Shown here: piece by piece, positions 17,812-25,048 of the stretch | How the letters are laid out: each line of letters opens with the position of its first letter | Numbering within the stretch: the stretch's first letter is position 1 | DNA from: Ilumatobacter sp. | Lineage (GTDB): Bacteria; Actinomycetota; Acidimicrobiia; Acidimicrobiales; Ilumatobacteraceae | Length of the DNA: 51,020 bases | Assembly: GCA_007693335.1 (NCBI GenBank) | Contig: REDU01000145.1 | Span: 1-51,020 of the forward strand | Direction of reading: 5' to 3' | Notes under the pieces: generated by a model | The model's input: the letters and a program-made list of their open reading frames with translations, nothing else | What the model was told of the DNA's origin: nothing | Database searches by the model: none | Made by a program: the position numbers and the translations under genes

Positions 17812-18468
17812 GTGATCCCAGGAGCGCGGCTCATCATCCTCGGACGCCAGGGCGCCGGGAAGGGCACCCAGTGCGTCCGGTTGTCGCGCCACCTCGTGGT
17901 GCCGCACATCTCCACCGGTGACATGCTGCGGGCGGCCACGCGAGAGGGCACCGAGCTGGGTCTCATGGCCAAAGAGATCATGGACGCCGGCGGTCTCGTG
18001 GGCGACGACATCATGATCGGGCTCGTCGACGAGCGGCTGGGCCGGCCCGACGCCACCACCAGGGGATACATCCTCGACGGCTTCCCCCGAACCGTGGCCC
18101 AGGCCGACGCCCTCGACGGCATCACCAGTGAGCGACCGATCCACGTGGTGATCGACCTCGACGTGCCACGAGAGATCGTGCTCGAGCGGATCTCGGCGCG
18201 GCGGGTCTGCCGCGATTGCGGCACCAACTACACCGCCAGCGGACAGGAATCGCAGACCTGGATCTGCGATGTCTGTGGCGGAGACGTGCAGCAGCGTGAC
18301 GACGACACCCCCGATGCCGTGAACCGTCGTCTCGACCTGTACGAGTCCCAGACCTCACCACTGATCGAGCACTACGCCGCCCAGGGGCGCCTGATGGTGG
18401 TGAACGGCGTGGGACGCCCGGACCACGTCTTCAAGCGTCTCACCGACGTGGTGGAGTCGCGCCGCTGA
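17812..18468 (+). CDS. adk: Adenylate kinase (zinc-lid type)
   Basis: A 218-residue enzyme interconverting ATP + AMP and 2 ADP. P-loop GRQGAGKGTQC, AMP-binding H-I-S-T-G-D-M-L-R and G-F-P-R-T are present. The LID carries C-R-D-C and C-D-V-C, so it is the long, zinc-bound form. Start GTG 17812. In many bacteria map (methionine aminopeptidase) follows adk; here infA follows and map is absent from the locus. Confidence 0.95.
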   Translation: MIPGARLIILGRQGAGKGTQCVRLSRHLVVPHISTGDMLRAATREGTELGLMAKEIMDAGGLVGDDIMIGLVDERLGRPDATTRGYILDGFPRTVAQADALDGITSERPIHVVIDLDVPREIVLERISARRVCRDCGTNYTASGQESQTWICDVCGGDVQQRDDDTPDAVNRRLDLYESQTSPLIEHYAAQGRLMVVNGVGRPDHVFKRLTDVVESRR

Positions 18469-18474
18469 CGCGCA

Positions 18475-18503
18475 TTGGCGTTCGGCCGCGGGGCCGATAG
18501 CAT
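18475..18503 (+). promoter_or_regulatory. Promoter of the infA-rpmJ-rpsM-rpsK-rpsD-rpoA-rplQ operon
   Basis: TTGGCG (18475-18480), 17 bp, TAGCAT (18498-18503), starting right at the adk stop. Same spacing and -10 as the rplC promoter. Predicted start near 18510, giving a leader of about 105 nt. Confidence 0.65.
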
Positions 18504-18511
18504 CGCGAGTC

Positions 18512-18589
18512 GGTCTGTGACCAGACCTGAATGCGCTGATCGGCCACCCGATCAGCTCCCAGATCGCAAACGTACAGGCTCCGGCCTGT
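18512..18589 (+). promoter_or_regulatory. infA leader with three consecutive perfect hairpins
   Basis: Stem 1: GGTCTG (18512-18517) / CAGACC (18522-18527), loop TGAC. Stem 2: GCTGATCGG (18535-18543) / CCGATCAGC (18548-18556), loop CCAC. Stem 3: ACAGGC (18574-18579) / GCCTGT (18584-18589), loop TCCG. All three have four-base loops and no mismatch. They lie between the predicted transcription start and the infA GTG. A regulatory or RNA-stabilising leader is inferred; no known r-protein leader family was recognised. Confidence 0.55.
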
Positions 18590-18616
18590 CGATGTCAGAC
18601 AATTCGAAGCCTGAAA

Positions 18617-18853
18617 GTGGTGAGGGTCCTGCCGAAGCCGAAAGAAGATGCCATCGTGCTCGAGGGCACGATCATCGAGTCGCTCCCGAACGCGATGTTC
18701 CGCGTCGAACTCGAGAACGGCCACAACGTCCTGGCGCACATCTCCGGCAAGATGCGCATGCACTACATCCGCATCCTGCCCGGCGACAAGGTGCAGGTGG
18801 AACTCACCCCCTACGACCTCACCCGGGGTCGCATCACGTACCGATACAAGTAA
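18617..18853 (+). CDS. infA: Translation initiation factor IF-1
   Basis: The 78-residue OB-fold protein reads [20 protein letters not shown], then [22 protein letters not shown] and ends in the classical [16 protein letters not shown]-1 occupies the 30S A site during initiation. The start is one of two adjacent GTG codons (18617 or 18620); no ATG is in frame. rpmJ follows 10 bp downstream. Confidence 0.95.
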   Translation: MVRVLPKPKEDAIVLEGTIIESLPNAMFRVELENGHNVLAHISGKMRMHYIRILPGDKVQVELTPYDLTRGRITYRYK

Positions 18854-18863
18854 GGGACTCCCC

Positions 18864-18977
18864 GTGAAGGTCAAGCCGAGCGTCAAGAAGATGTGCGAGA
18901 AGTGCAAGGTGATCCGCCGGCACGGACGCGTCATGGTCATCTGCGAGAACCCGCGCCACAAGCAGCGCCAGGGCTGA
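18864..18977 (+). CDS. rpmJ: 50S ribosomal protein L36 (bL36)
   Basis: A 37-codon gene from GTG 18864 to TGA 18975-18977: [20 protein letters not shown], then [16 protein letters not shown]. It is the zinc-ribbon form of bL36, with Cys11, Cys14, Cys27 and His32 as ligands. Short but unmistakable in sequence and location between infA and rpsM. Confidence 0.95.
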   Translation: MKVKPSVKKMCEKCKVIRRHGRVMVICENPRHKQRQG

Positions 18978-19011
18978 CGAGAGACAGAAGTAGAGAGAGG
19001 CACACACACCC

Positions 19012-19392
19012 ATGGCACGAATCGCCGGCGTCGACATCCCTCGCGAGAAGCGGGCGGAGATCTCGCTGACCTACATCTTCGGCATCGGCCGCCCGCGTGC
19101 GCAGCAGATCTGCGACGACCTGGGCATCAGCCGCGACGCGAAGGTCTCGTCACTCACCGACGACGAGGTCGGTCGTATCCGCACCTACGTCGACGAGCAG
19201 TTCACCATCGAAGGTGACCTGCGTCGCGACGTACAGAACGACATCAAGCGCAAGATCGAGATCGGCTCTCTGCAGGGTGTCCGACACCGTAAGGGTCTGC
19301 CCGTGCGCGGCCAGCGCACGCACACCAACGCCCGCACCCGCAAGGGCCCCAAGCGCACCGTTGCCAACAAGAAGAAGGCTGTGAGGAAGTAA
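19012..19392 (+). CDS. rpsM: 30S ribosomal protein S13 (uS13)
   Basis: A 126-residue protein, [20 protein letters not shown], with the helix-two-turn-helix region [12 protein letters not shown] and the basic tail [14 protein letters not shown]. The tail contacts P-site tRNA. It is preceded by a purine-rich AGAGAGG. Overlaps rpsK by one base (TAATG). Confidence 0.97.
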   Translation: MARIAGVDIPREKRAEISLTYIFGIGRPRAQQICDDLGISRDAKVSSLTDDEVGRIRTYVDEQFTIEGDLRRDVQNDIKRKIEIGSLQGVRHRKGLPVRGQRTHTNARTRKGPKRTVANKKKAVRK

Positions 19393-19790
19393 TGGCCAAC
19401 CCCAAAGCCGGTGGGCGTCGCCCCCGCAAGCGCGATCGCAAGAACGTCTCCACCGGCATCGTCCACATCAAGAGCTCGTTCAACAACACGATCGTCTCGA
19501 TCACCGACACCGAGGGCAACGTCATCTCGTGGGCGTCGTCGGGTGCCGTGGGCTTCAAGGGCTCACGCAAGTCGACGCCGTTCGCCGCGCAGCTCGCCGC
19601 CGAGCGCGCCGCTCGCGCCGCCATGGAGCACGGCCTGCGCCGCGTCGAGGTCCAGGTGAAGGGCCCGGGCTCGGGTCGCGACACCGCCGTCCGCTCCATC
19701 CAGAACACCGGGATCGAGGTGACCTCCATCAAGGACGTCACACCGGTCCCCCACAACGGTTGCCGGCCGCCGAAGCGCCGGAGGGGCTGA
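19392..19790 (+). CDS. rpsK: 30S ribosomal protein S11 (uS11)
   Basis: A 132-residue protein. [25 protein letters not shown] and the C-terminal [18 protein letters not shown] are diagnostic. It shapes the platform near the Shine-Dalgarno helix. Six bases before rpsD. Confidence 0.97.
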   Translation: MANPKAGGRRPRKRDRKNVSTGIVHIKSSFNNTIVSITDTEGNVISWASSGAVGFKGSRKSTPFAAQLAAERAARAAMEHGLRRVEVQVKGPGSGRDTAVRSIQNTGIEVTSIKDVTPVPHNGCRPPKRRRG

Positions 19791-19796
19791 TCCGCC

Positions 19797-20414
19797 ATGG
19801 CTCGTTACACCGGACCCAAGGTGCGCGTCAGCCGCCGTCTGGGCGTCAACGTCTTCGAGAACGAAAAGGGCCGCAAGGCCCTCGAGCGCCGTCCGTTCCC
19901 CCCGGGTGCGCACGGTCGTACGCGTCGCCGCAACGCCGGCAGCGAGTACCTGGCCCAGATGCAGGAGAAGCAGAAGGCCAAGTACATCTACGGCGTGCTC
20001 GAGAAGCAGTTCCGCAAGACCTACGACGAGGCCAACAAGCTCCAGGGTCCCACGGGCGAGAACCTGCTGCGGTTGCTCGAGCAGCGTCTCGACAACATCG
20101 TGTACCGCGCCGGCTGGGCCAGCACCCGCCCACAGGCCCGCCAGTTCGTGAACCACGGCCTGATCCTCGTCAACGGCAAGCGCCTCGACATCGCCAGTGC
20201 CCGCATCCGCAAGGGTGACGTGGTGTCGCTGTCGCCGAAGGCCCGCAACATGATCGTGATCCAACACAACCTCGACGTGCTCGACCGCAACGTGGTCGGC
20301 TGGCTCGAGGTGGGCGACGGCGGCAAGGAGGTCACCGTGCGTGACCTGCCCCAGCGCGAGCACATCGACGTGCCCGTCCGCGAGCAGCTCATCGTCGAGC
20401 TGTACTCGAAGTAA
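19797..20414 (+). CDS. rpsD: 30S ribosomal protein S4 (uS4), cysteine-free type
   Basis: The 205-residue protein starts MARYTGPKVRVSRRLGVN. It has P-F-P-P-G-A-H-G near residue 40 and the S4 RNA-binding domain R-L-D-N-I-V-Y-R-A-G-W-A-S-T-R-P-Q-A-R-Q-F-V-N-H-G. The N-terminal region has no cysteines, so it is the zinc-independent form. A primary 16S binder and translational regulator of the alpha operon in other bacteria. Confidence 0.97.
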   Translation: MARYTGPKVRVSRRLGVNVFENEKGRKALERRPFPPGAHGRTRRRNAGSEYLAQMQEKQKAKYIYGVLEKQFRKTYDEANKLQGPTGENLLRLLEQRLDNIVYRAGWASTRPQARQFVNHGLILVNGKRLDIASARIRKGDVVSLSPKARNMIVIQHNLDVLDRNVVGWLEVGDGGKEVTVRDLPQREHIDVPVREQLIVELYSK

Positions 20415-20495
20415 TCCGCCTCCGTCTCGCTCCCATCCCGCCCCGCCTCGTACGCCACGCCCAGCACCACGCTCAGAAAGGACCGGCCGCCACCC

Positions 20496-21428
20496 ATGCT
20501 CGTCATGCAGCGCCCCACCGTCGAATCCATCGGTGAGGAGACCCACAACCGTCAGCGCTTCGCGGTCGGCCCGCTCGAGCCCGGCTTCGGGCACACGCTC
20601 GGCAACTCGCTGCGTCGCACGCTGCTGTCGTCGATCCCCGGTGCCGCCGTCAGCGCGGTTCGCTTCGACGACGCGCTCCACGAGTTCGACACCATCGCCG
20701 GCGTGTCCGAAGACGTCACCGACATCATCTTGAACATCAAGGACATCGTCGTGACCTCCGAGTCCGACGAGCCGGTCACCCTCCGCCTCGACGTGCGTGG
20801 TCCCGCAACCATCACGGCCGGCGACATCGAGTGCCCGGCCGACGTCGAGATCCTCAACAACGATCTCCACCTCGCCACCCTCAACAGCAAGGCCCGCCTC
20901 GCCATCGACCTCACGGTCGAGCAGGGCCGTGGGTACGCGTCGAGCCAGCGCGAGCTCGAGACCCGCACCATCGGTGTGGTGCCGATCGATGCCATCTACT
21001 CGCCGGTGCGGCGCGTCACCTTCGATGTCGAGCCCACCCGCGTCGAGCAGTCGACCAACTACGACAACCTCGTGATCGAGATCGAGACCGACGGCTCGAT
21101 CACGCCGTCGGAGGCCCTCGCGTCGGCGGGCGCCACCCTGCGTTCGCTCGTCGACCTGGTGGCCAGCCTCAGCGACGAGCCCCAGGGCCTCGAGCTCGGC
21201 GAGATCGTCGACACGGCCACCAGCTCGCCCGACCTCGACCTGCCGATCGAAGATCTCGACCTGTCGGAGCGTCCGCGCAACTGCCTCAAGCGGGCCCAGG
21301 TCAACACGGTCGGTGAGCTGCTCACCAAGACCGAGGACGACCTGTTGAACATCACCAACTTCGGGCAGAAGAGCCTGGACGAGGTGAAGGAGAAGCTCGA
21401 CGAGCGCGGCCTCACGCTGCGCGGCTGA
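20496..21428 (+). CDS. rpoA: RNA polymerase alpha subunit
   Basis: The 310-residue protein has the dimerising N-terminal domain (F-A-V-G-P-L-E-P-G-F-G-H-T-L-G-N-S-L-R-R-T-L-L, about residues 1-230). A linker and the C-terminal helix-hairpin-helix domain follow (R-P-R-N-C-L-K-R-A-Q-V-N-T-V-G-E-L). The latter contacts UP elements and activators. ATG 20496 (MLVMQRPTVESIG) follows AGAAAGGA; ATG 20505 is an alternative. Located in the alpha operon between rpsD and rplQ. Confidence 0.97.
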   Translation: MLVMQRPTVESIGEETHNRQRFAVGPLEPGFGHTLGNSLRRTLLSSIPGAAVSAVRFDDALHEFDTIAGVSEDVTDIILNIKDIVVTSESDEPVTLRLDVRGPATITAGDIECPADVEILNNDLHLATLNSKARLAIDLTVEQGRGYASSQRELETRTIGVVPIDAIYSPVRRVTFDVEPTRVEQSTNYDNLVIEIETDGSITPSEALASAGATLRSLVDLVASLSDEPQGLELGEIVDTATSSPDLDLPIEDLDLSERPRNCLKRAQVNTVGELLTKTEDDLLNITNFGQKSLDEVKEKLDERGLTLRG

Positions 21429-21463
21429 GCACATACGCCACATCCAGTTCGGAGACACCAGCC

Positions 21464-21832
21464 ATGCCCACCCCACGCCGCGCCCGCTCCTTCGGAGGGA
21501 GTTCCTCCCACGAGCGCCTCATGATGGCCAACCTCGCCGCGTCGCTGTTCGCTGCCGAGGCCATCGTCACCACCGAAGCCAAGGCCAAGGCCCTGCGCCC
21601 CGTGGCCGAGAAGTTGATCACCAAGGCCAAGAAGGCCCAGGACGACGGCCCGCTGCGCGTGCACCGGATCCGTCAGATCCAGGGATATCTCGGCGACCGT
21701 GAGATGACCCACAAGCTCGTGAACGACGTCGCGCCCCGCTACGACGATCGCAACGGCGGGTACACCCGCATCCTGAAGCTCGGACCGCGCGAGGGCGACA
21801 AGGCCCAGATGGCGCGCATCGAACTCGTCTGA
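21464..21832 (+). CDS. rplQ: 50S ribosomal protein L17 (bL17)
   Basis: A 122-residue protein with the bL17 features S-H-E-R-L-M-M-A-N-L-A-A-S-L-F, I-V-T-T-E-A-K-A-K-A-L-R-P-V-A-E-K-L-I-T-K-A-K and G-G-Y-T-R-I-L-K-L-G-P-R-E-G-D. Normal length, without the C-terminal extension found in some actinobacteria. It ends the alpha operon; truA follows after 26 bp. Confidence 0.96.
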   Translation: MPTPRRARSFGGSSSHERLMMANLAASLFAAEAIVTTEAKAKALRPVAEKLITKAKKAQDDGPLRVHRIRQIQGYLGDREMTHKLVNDVAPRYDDRNGGYTRILKLGPREGDKAQMARIELV

Positions 21833-21858
21833 CGAGTTCGGCGACCGGTCGCCCCGAC

Positions 21859-22659
21859 ATGGAGGTCGTGCCCGAGCCGGGCCGACGACGGACCCGACTC
21901 CTCGTCGCCTACGACGGCACCGACTTCAGCGGATTCGCCCGGAGTCCCGGCGCGCACACGGTGATGGCCACCCTCGGCGACGCCGTGGAGCTGGTGGTGC
22001 GTCGACCGGTCGACCTCGTGGGAGCCGGCCGCACCGACGCCGGCGTGCACGGCTGGGGCCAGGTCGTGAGCGGTGATCTCCCGGCCGACACCGACCTGGC
22101 CGATCTGCAGCGCCGGGTCAACAAGTTGTGCGGCGGCGAGGTCGTGATCCGGTCGGCGCAGTGGGCCGACCAGGGTTTCGACGCCCGCTACTCGGCCACC
22201 TCACGCACGTACCGCTACCACGTGTGGAACGACCCGGTGCCCCATCCACTGGCGTCGCGCACCTCGTGGCACGTCGGGCGACCGCTCGAGCTCTGGGCGA
22301 TGCAGGCGGCCGGCGACCCGCTCATCGGCCAGCACGACTTCTCGTCGTTCTGCCGGAAGCCGAAGGTCGATCCCGACCGCCCGCCGCCGAGCCTCGTGCG
22401 ACGGCTCCACACCATGAGATGGAAGCGCCTCGGCCACACGCCGATGCTGCGGTTCGAGATCACGGCGAGCTCGTTCTGTCATCAGATGGTCCGCAGCATC
22501 GTGGGCACGTGCGTCGACATCGGTGCCGGCAAGCGCACACCCGGTGAGATGGCGGGCATCCTGCGGGCGCGTGACCGCGCCGCCGCGCCGACGGTGGCAC
22601 CGCCCCACGGCCTCGTGCTCTGGGACGTCGGCTACGACGGCGAGCGCTGGGACGCCTGA
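21859..22659 (+). CDS. truA: tRNA pseudouridine(38-40) synthase TruA
   Basis: A 266-residue enzyme converting U38-U40 in the anticodon stem to pseudouridine. The catalytic aspartate is Asp60 in GAGRTDAGVHG. L-L-V-A-Y-D-G-T-D-F-S-G-F-A and F-D-A-R-Y-S-A-T-S-R-T-Y-R-Y belong to the conserved core, and F-C-H-Q-M-V-R-S-I-V-G-T is the C-terminal motif. ATG 21859 gives about ten residues before the first strand. A hairpin element follows. Confidence 0.93.
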   Translation: MEVVPEPGRRRTRLLVAYDGTDFSGFARSPGAHTVMATLGDAVELVVRRPVDLVGAGRTDAGVHGWGQVVSGDLPADTDLADLQRRVNKLCGGEVVIRSAQWADQGFDARYSATSRTYRYHVWNDPVPHPLASRTSWHVGRPLELWAMQAAGDPLIGQHDFSSFCRKPKVDPDRPPPSLVRRLHTMRWKRLGHTPMLRFEITASSFCHQMVRSIVGTCVDIGAGKRTPGEMAGILRARDRAAAPTVAPPHGLVLWDVGYDGERWDA

Positions 22660-22662
22660 CAA

Positions 22663-22716
22663 CCGAACTGTCCGCGGTGGCCCGCCAGAACCGCCGGTTC
22701 GGCGCGGACAGTTCGG
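22663..22716. terminator. Inverted repeat between truA and rplM, probable terminator
   Basis: CCGAACTGTCCGCG (22663-22676) and CGCGGACAGTTCGG (22703-22716) are perfect 14-base inverted arms separated by 26 bp. It begins four bases after the truA stop and ends before the rplM promoter. There is no clear run of T, so a Rho-independent terminator of atypical form, or a dispersed palindromic repeat, are both possible. Confidence 0.55.
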
Positions 22717-22722
22717 GGGTGG

Positions 22723-22752
22723 TTGCGGCTTTGCCGTGGGCGCCCCTATCCT
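22723..22752 (+). promoter_or_regulatory. Promoter of rplM-rpsI
   Basis: TTGCGG (22723-22728), 18-bp spacer, TATCCT (22747-22752). The leader of about 50 nt contains a 6-bp hairpin, GCCCCG/CGGGGC with loop CTGGT, centred near 22780, before the rplM ATG at 22810. Confidence 0.5.
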
Positions 22753-22809
22753 GAGCCGGTTCGTTTCTCGCCCCGCTGGTCGGGGCACACCCGTCGTGAG
22801 AGCAGTCTG

Positions 22810-23256
22810 ATGCGTACGTACACCCCGAAAGCCAGTGAGATCCAGCGTGACTGGCACGTGGTCGATGCCGAGGGCATGATCCTCGGCCGCCTGTGCACCG
22901 AGGTCGCCCGGATCCTGCGCGGCAAGCACAAGCCCACCTTCGCCCCGCACCTCGACACCGGCGACCATGTCGTGATCGTGAACGCCTCGAAGATCGTGAT
23001 GAGCTCGGGCAAGGCCGATCGCCACATGATCTACCGCCACAGCGGCTACCCGGGTGGCATCTCGAGCGAGTCGTACGCCGAGTTCCTCGACCGCAAGCCC
23101 GAGGACGCGCTGCGTCGCAGCGTGAAGGGCATGCTCCCGAAGGGCCCGCTGGGTCGCCAGATGCTCACGAAGCTGAAGGTGTACGCCGGTCCCGACCATC
23201 CGCACGGCGCGCAGTCGCCCACCCCCATCGAGTTCCCGGGCGCCGCGGCCCGCTGA
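22810..23256 (+). CDS. rplM: 50S ribosomal protein L13 (uL13)
   Basis: A 148-residue protein, [20 protein letters not shown]. The uL13 signatures [25 protein letters not shown] and [12 protein letters not shown] are present. The frame is open further upstream but ATG 22810 is the consensus start. An early-assembly 50S protein, co-transcribed with rpsI 14 bp downstream. Confidence 0.97.
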   Translation: MRTYTPKASEIQRDWHVVDAEGMILGRLCTEVARILRGKHKPTFAPHLDTGDHVVIVNASKIVMSSGKADRHMIYRHSGYPGGISSESYAEFLDRKPEDALRRSVKGMLPKGPLGRQMLTKLKVYAGPDHPHGAQSPTPIEFPGAAAR

Positions 23257-23270
23257 CGAGGAAGAACCAC

Positions 23271-23666
23271 ATGGCCACCGCTCCCATCACCCAGACCACC
23301 GGGCGCCGCAAGCGCTCCGTCGCCCGCGCCCGGTTCCGTCCCGGCACCGGGGTGCTGACCATCAACGGTCGCCCCTTCGAGGTCTACTTCCCCACGGCCG
23401 CCCAGCGCATGGTCGTGTCCGAGCCGCTGCGCGTGGCCGATCGCGAAGAGACCTACGACGTCGACGCCACGATCCACGGCGGCGGCGTGAGCGGCCAGGC
23501 CGGCGCTCTGCGCATGGCCATCGCCCGGTCGCTCGTCGAGATCGATCCCGAGGCACGTGACGACCTCAAGAAGGCCGGCCTCCTCACCCGCGATCCGCGG
23601 AAGAAGGAGAGCAAGAAGTACGGTCTCAAGAAGGCCCGCAAGGCGCCGCAGTTCACCAAGCGCTGA
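23271..23666 (+). CDS. rpsI: 30S ribosomal protein S9 (uS9)
   Basis: A 131-residue protein. [19 protein letters not shown], the central [17 protein letters not shown] and the terminal K-A-P-Q-F-T-K-R (whose last Arg contacts P-site tRNA) identify uS9. GAGGAAG precedes the start. glmM follows 22 bp later. Confidence 0.97.
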   Translation: MATAPITQTTGRRKRSVARARFRPGTGVLTINGRPFEVYFPTAAQRMVVSEPLRVADREETYDVDATIHGGGVSGQAGALRMAIARSLVEIDPEARDDLKKAGLLTRDPRKKESKKYGLKKARKAPQFTKR

Positions 23667-23688
23667 CCGGGCCCCGGACCGACCGACG

Positions 23689-25026
23689 ATGCGGTTCGGG
23701 ACCGATGGTGTCCGCGGGGTCGCGAACCTCGAACTGACCCCGGGCTTCGCGCTCGACCTCGGTCGAGCGGCGGGCAGTGTGCTGGGTGCCGGCACCGCCG
23801 TGATCGGCGGTGACAGCCGACGCTCGACCCCGATGCTCGATGCCGCGATCGTGGCCGGCCTGACCTCCGAGGGGGTCGATGTGATCCGGCTCGGTGTCGT
23901 GCCCACCCCTGCCGTGGCGTTCCACGCGAGCCGTCTCGGCGCGATGGGGGTCATGGTCTCGGCCTCGCACAACCCACACGGCGACAACGGCATCAAGCTG
24001 TTCGCCGTGGGTGGTACCAAGCTGCCCGACCGGGTCGAGCGCGACATCGAGTCGTGGCTCGAGGCCCTCGATCCGCGTGCGCCCGGTCCGGGGGAGCCCG
24101 GTCGGGTCACCGATGCCAGCTCCGGTCCCGAGCACGACCGATACGTGGGTGGGTACGTCGACCACCTCCTCTCGGTCCTCGACGGCCGATCGCTGGCCGG
24201 TCTCCACGTCGTGGTCGACGCCGCCAACGGCGCGGCATCGGGCATCGCTCGTACCGTGATCGAACGCAGCGGTGCCATGACGGTGGCGATCCACGACAAC
24301 CCCGATGGTCGCAACATCAACGAGGGCTGTGGCGCCACCGACGTCACCACACTCGCCGCCGAGGTCAGGCGCACGGGAGCCCACCTCGGGCTCGCGCTCG
24401 ACGGCGACGCCGACCGCCTGATCGCCGTCGACGAGCGCGGCGAGCTGGTCGACGGCGATCACGTGATCGCCATCTGCGCCACCGACCTGCGCGACCGCGG
24501 ACTGCTGCGTGACGACACCGTGGTCACCACCGTGATGGCCAATCTCGGGTTCCGTCGGGCGATGGAGGCTGCCGGTCTCCGGGTGGTCGAGACACCCGTG
24601 GGCGATCGCTACGTGCTCGAGGCGCTCGACGCCGGCGGGTACTCGCTCGGCGGCGAGCAGAGCGGTCACGTGATCTTCCACGATGTCGCCTCCACCGGCG
24701 ACGGGCTCCTGACGGGCCTCGTGCTGGCCGACATCGTCGCGAGGTCGGGCCGGCCGCTGTCGGAGCTGGCCGACGCGGCCATGACCCGGCTCCCGCAAGT
24801 CCTGGTGAACGTGGTGGTGGCCGAGCGCGTGCCCGACGTGGCCGAGCAACTCGCGTCCGAGATCGCCGCCGCAGCAGCGCCGCTGGGCGATCACGGCCGG
24901 ATCCTGGTGCGCCCGAGCGGCACCGAGCCGCTGGTGCGCGTGATGGTCGAGGCCCCCACGGCAGAGCTGGCCGCCGAGGTGGCGCACCGGCTCGCCGCCG
25001 TGGTGTCCGGCCGCTGGCCCGCCTGA
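23689..25026 (+). CDS. glmM: Phosphoglucosamine mutase
   Basis: A 445-residue enzyme converting glucosamine-6-P to glucosamine-1-P for UDP-GlcNAc and peptidoglycan. Starts MRFGTDGVRGVAN. The phosphoserine loop S-A-S-H-N-P has the active Ser93. The metal loop L-D-G-D-A-D-R is near residue 240, and the sugar loop G-E-Q-S-G-H and phosphate loop R-P-S-G-T-E-P follow. Length typical. It is directly before the glmS-like gene, so both steps of the pathway are adjacent. Confidence 0.95.
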   Translation: MRFGTDGVRGVANLELTPGFALDLGRAAGSVLGAGTAVIGGDSRRSTPMLDAAIVAGLTSEGVDVIRLGVVPTPAVAFHASRLGAMGVMVSASHNPHGDNGIKLFAVGGTKLPDRVERDIESWLEALDPRAPGPGEPGRVTDASSGPEHDRYVGGYVDHLLSVLDGRSLAGLHVVVDAANGAASGIARTVIERSGAMTVAIHDNPDGRNINEGCGATDVTTLAAEVRRTGAHLGLALDGDADRLIAVDERGELVDGDHVIAICATDLRDRGLLRDDTVVTTVMANLGFRRAMEAAGLRVVETPVGDRYVLEALDAGGYSLGGEQSGHVIFHDVASTGDGLLTGLVLADIVARSGRPLSELADAAMTRLPQVLVNVVVAERVPDVAEQLASEIAAAAAPLGDHGRILVRPSGTEPLVRVMVEAPTAELAAEVAHRLAAVVSGRWPA

Positions 25027-25034
25027 CGCGTCGA

Positions 25035-25040
25035 TAGTCT
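25035..25040 (+). promoter_or_regulatory. -10 element for leaderless glmS-like gene (TAGTCT)
   Basis: TAGTCT ends 8 nt before ATG 25049, the geometry of actinobacterial leaderless genes. No ribosome-binding site precedes the ATG. The element begins 8 bp after the glmM stop, so glmS probably has its own transcript. Confidence 0.5.
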
Positions 25041-25048
25041 GAGCCGCC

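Noticed and set aside
19563..21476. 637-codon open frame on the minus strand across rpsK, rpsD, rpoA and rplQ
   Set aside because: It is antisense to unmistakable r-protein and rpoA genes; composition is low-complexity Asp/Val/Leu/Gly typical of GC-rich shadow frames, with no recognisable domain.
25027..25048. glmS ribozyme/riboswitch before glmS
   Set aside because: Only 22 bp separate glmM from the glmS-like start and they hold a -10 element; there is no room for the ribozyme.
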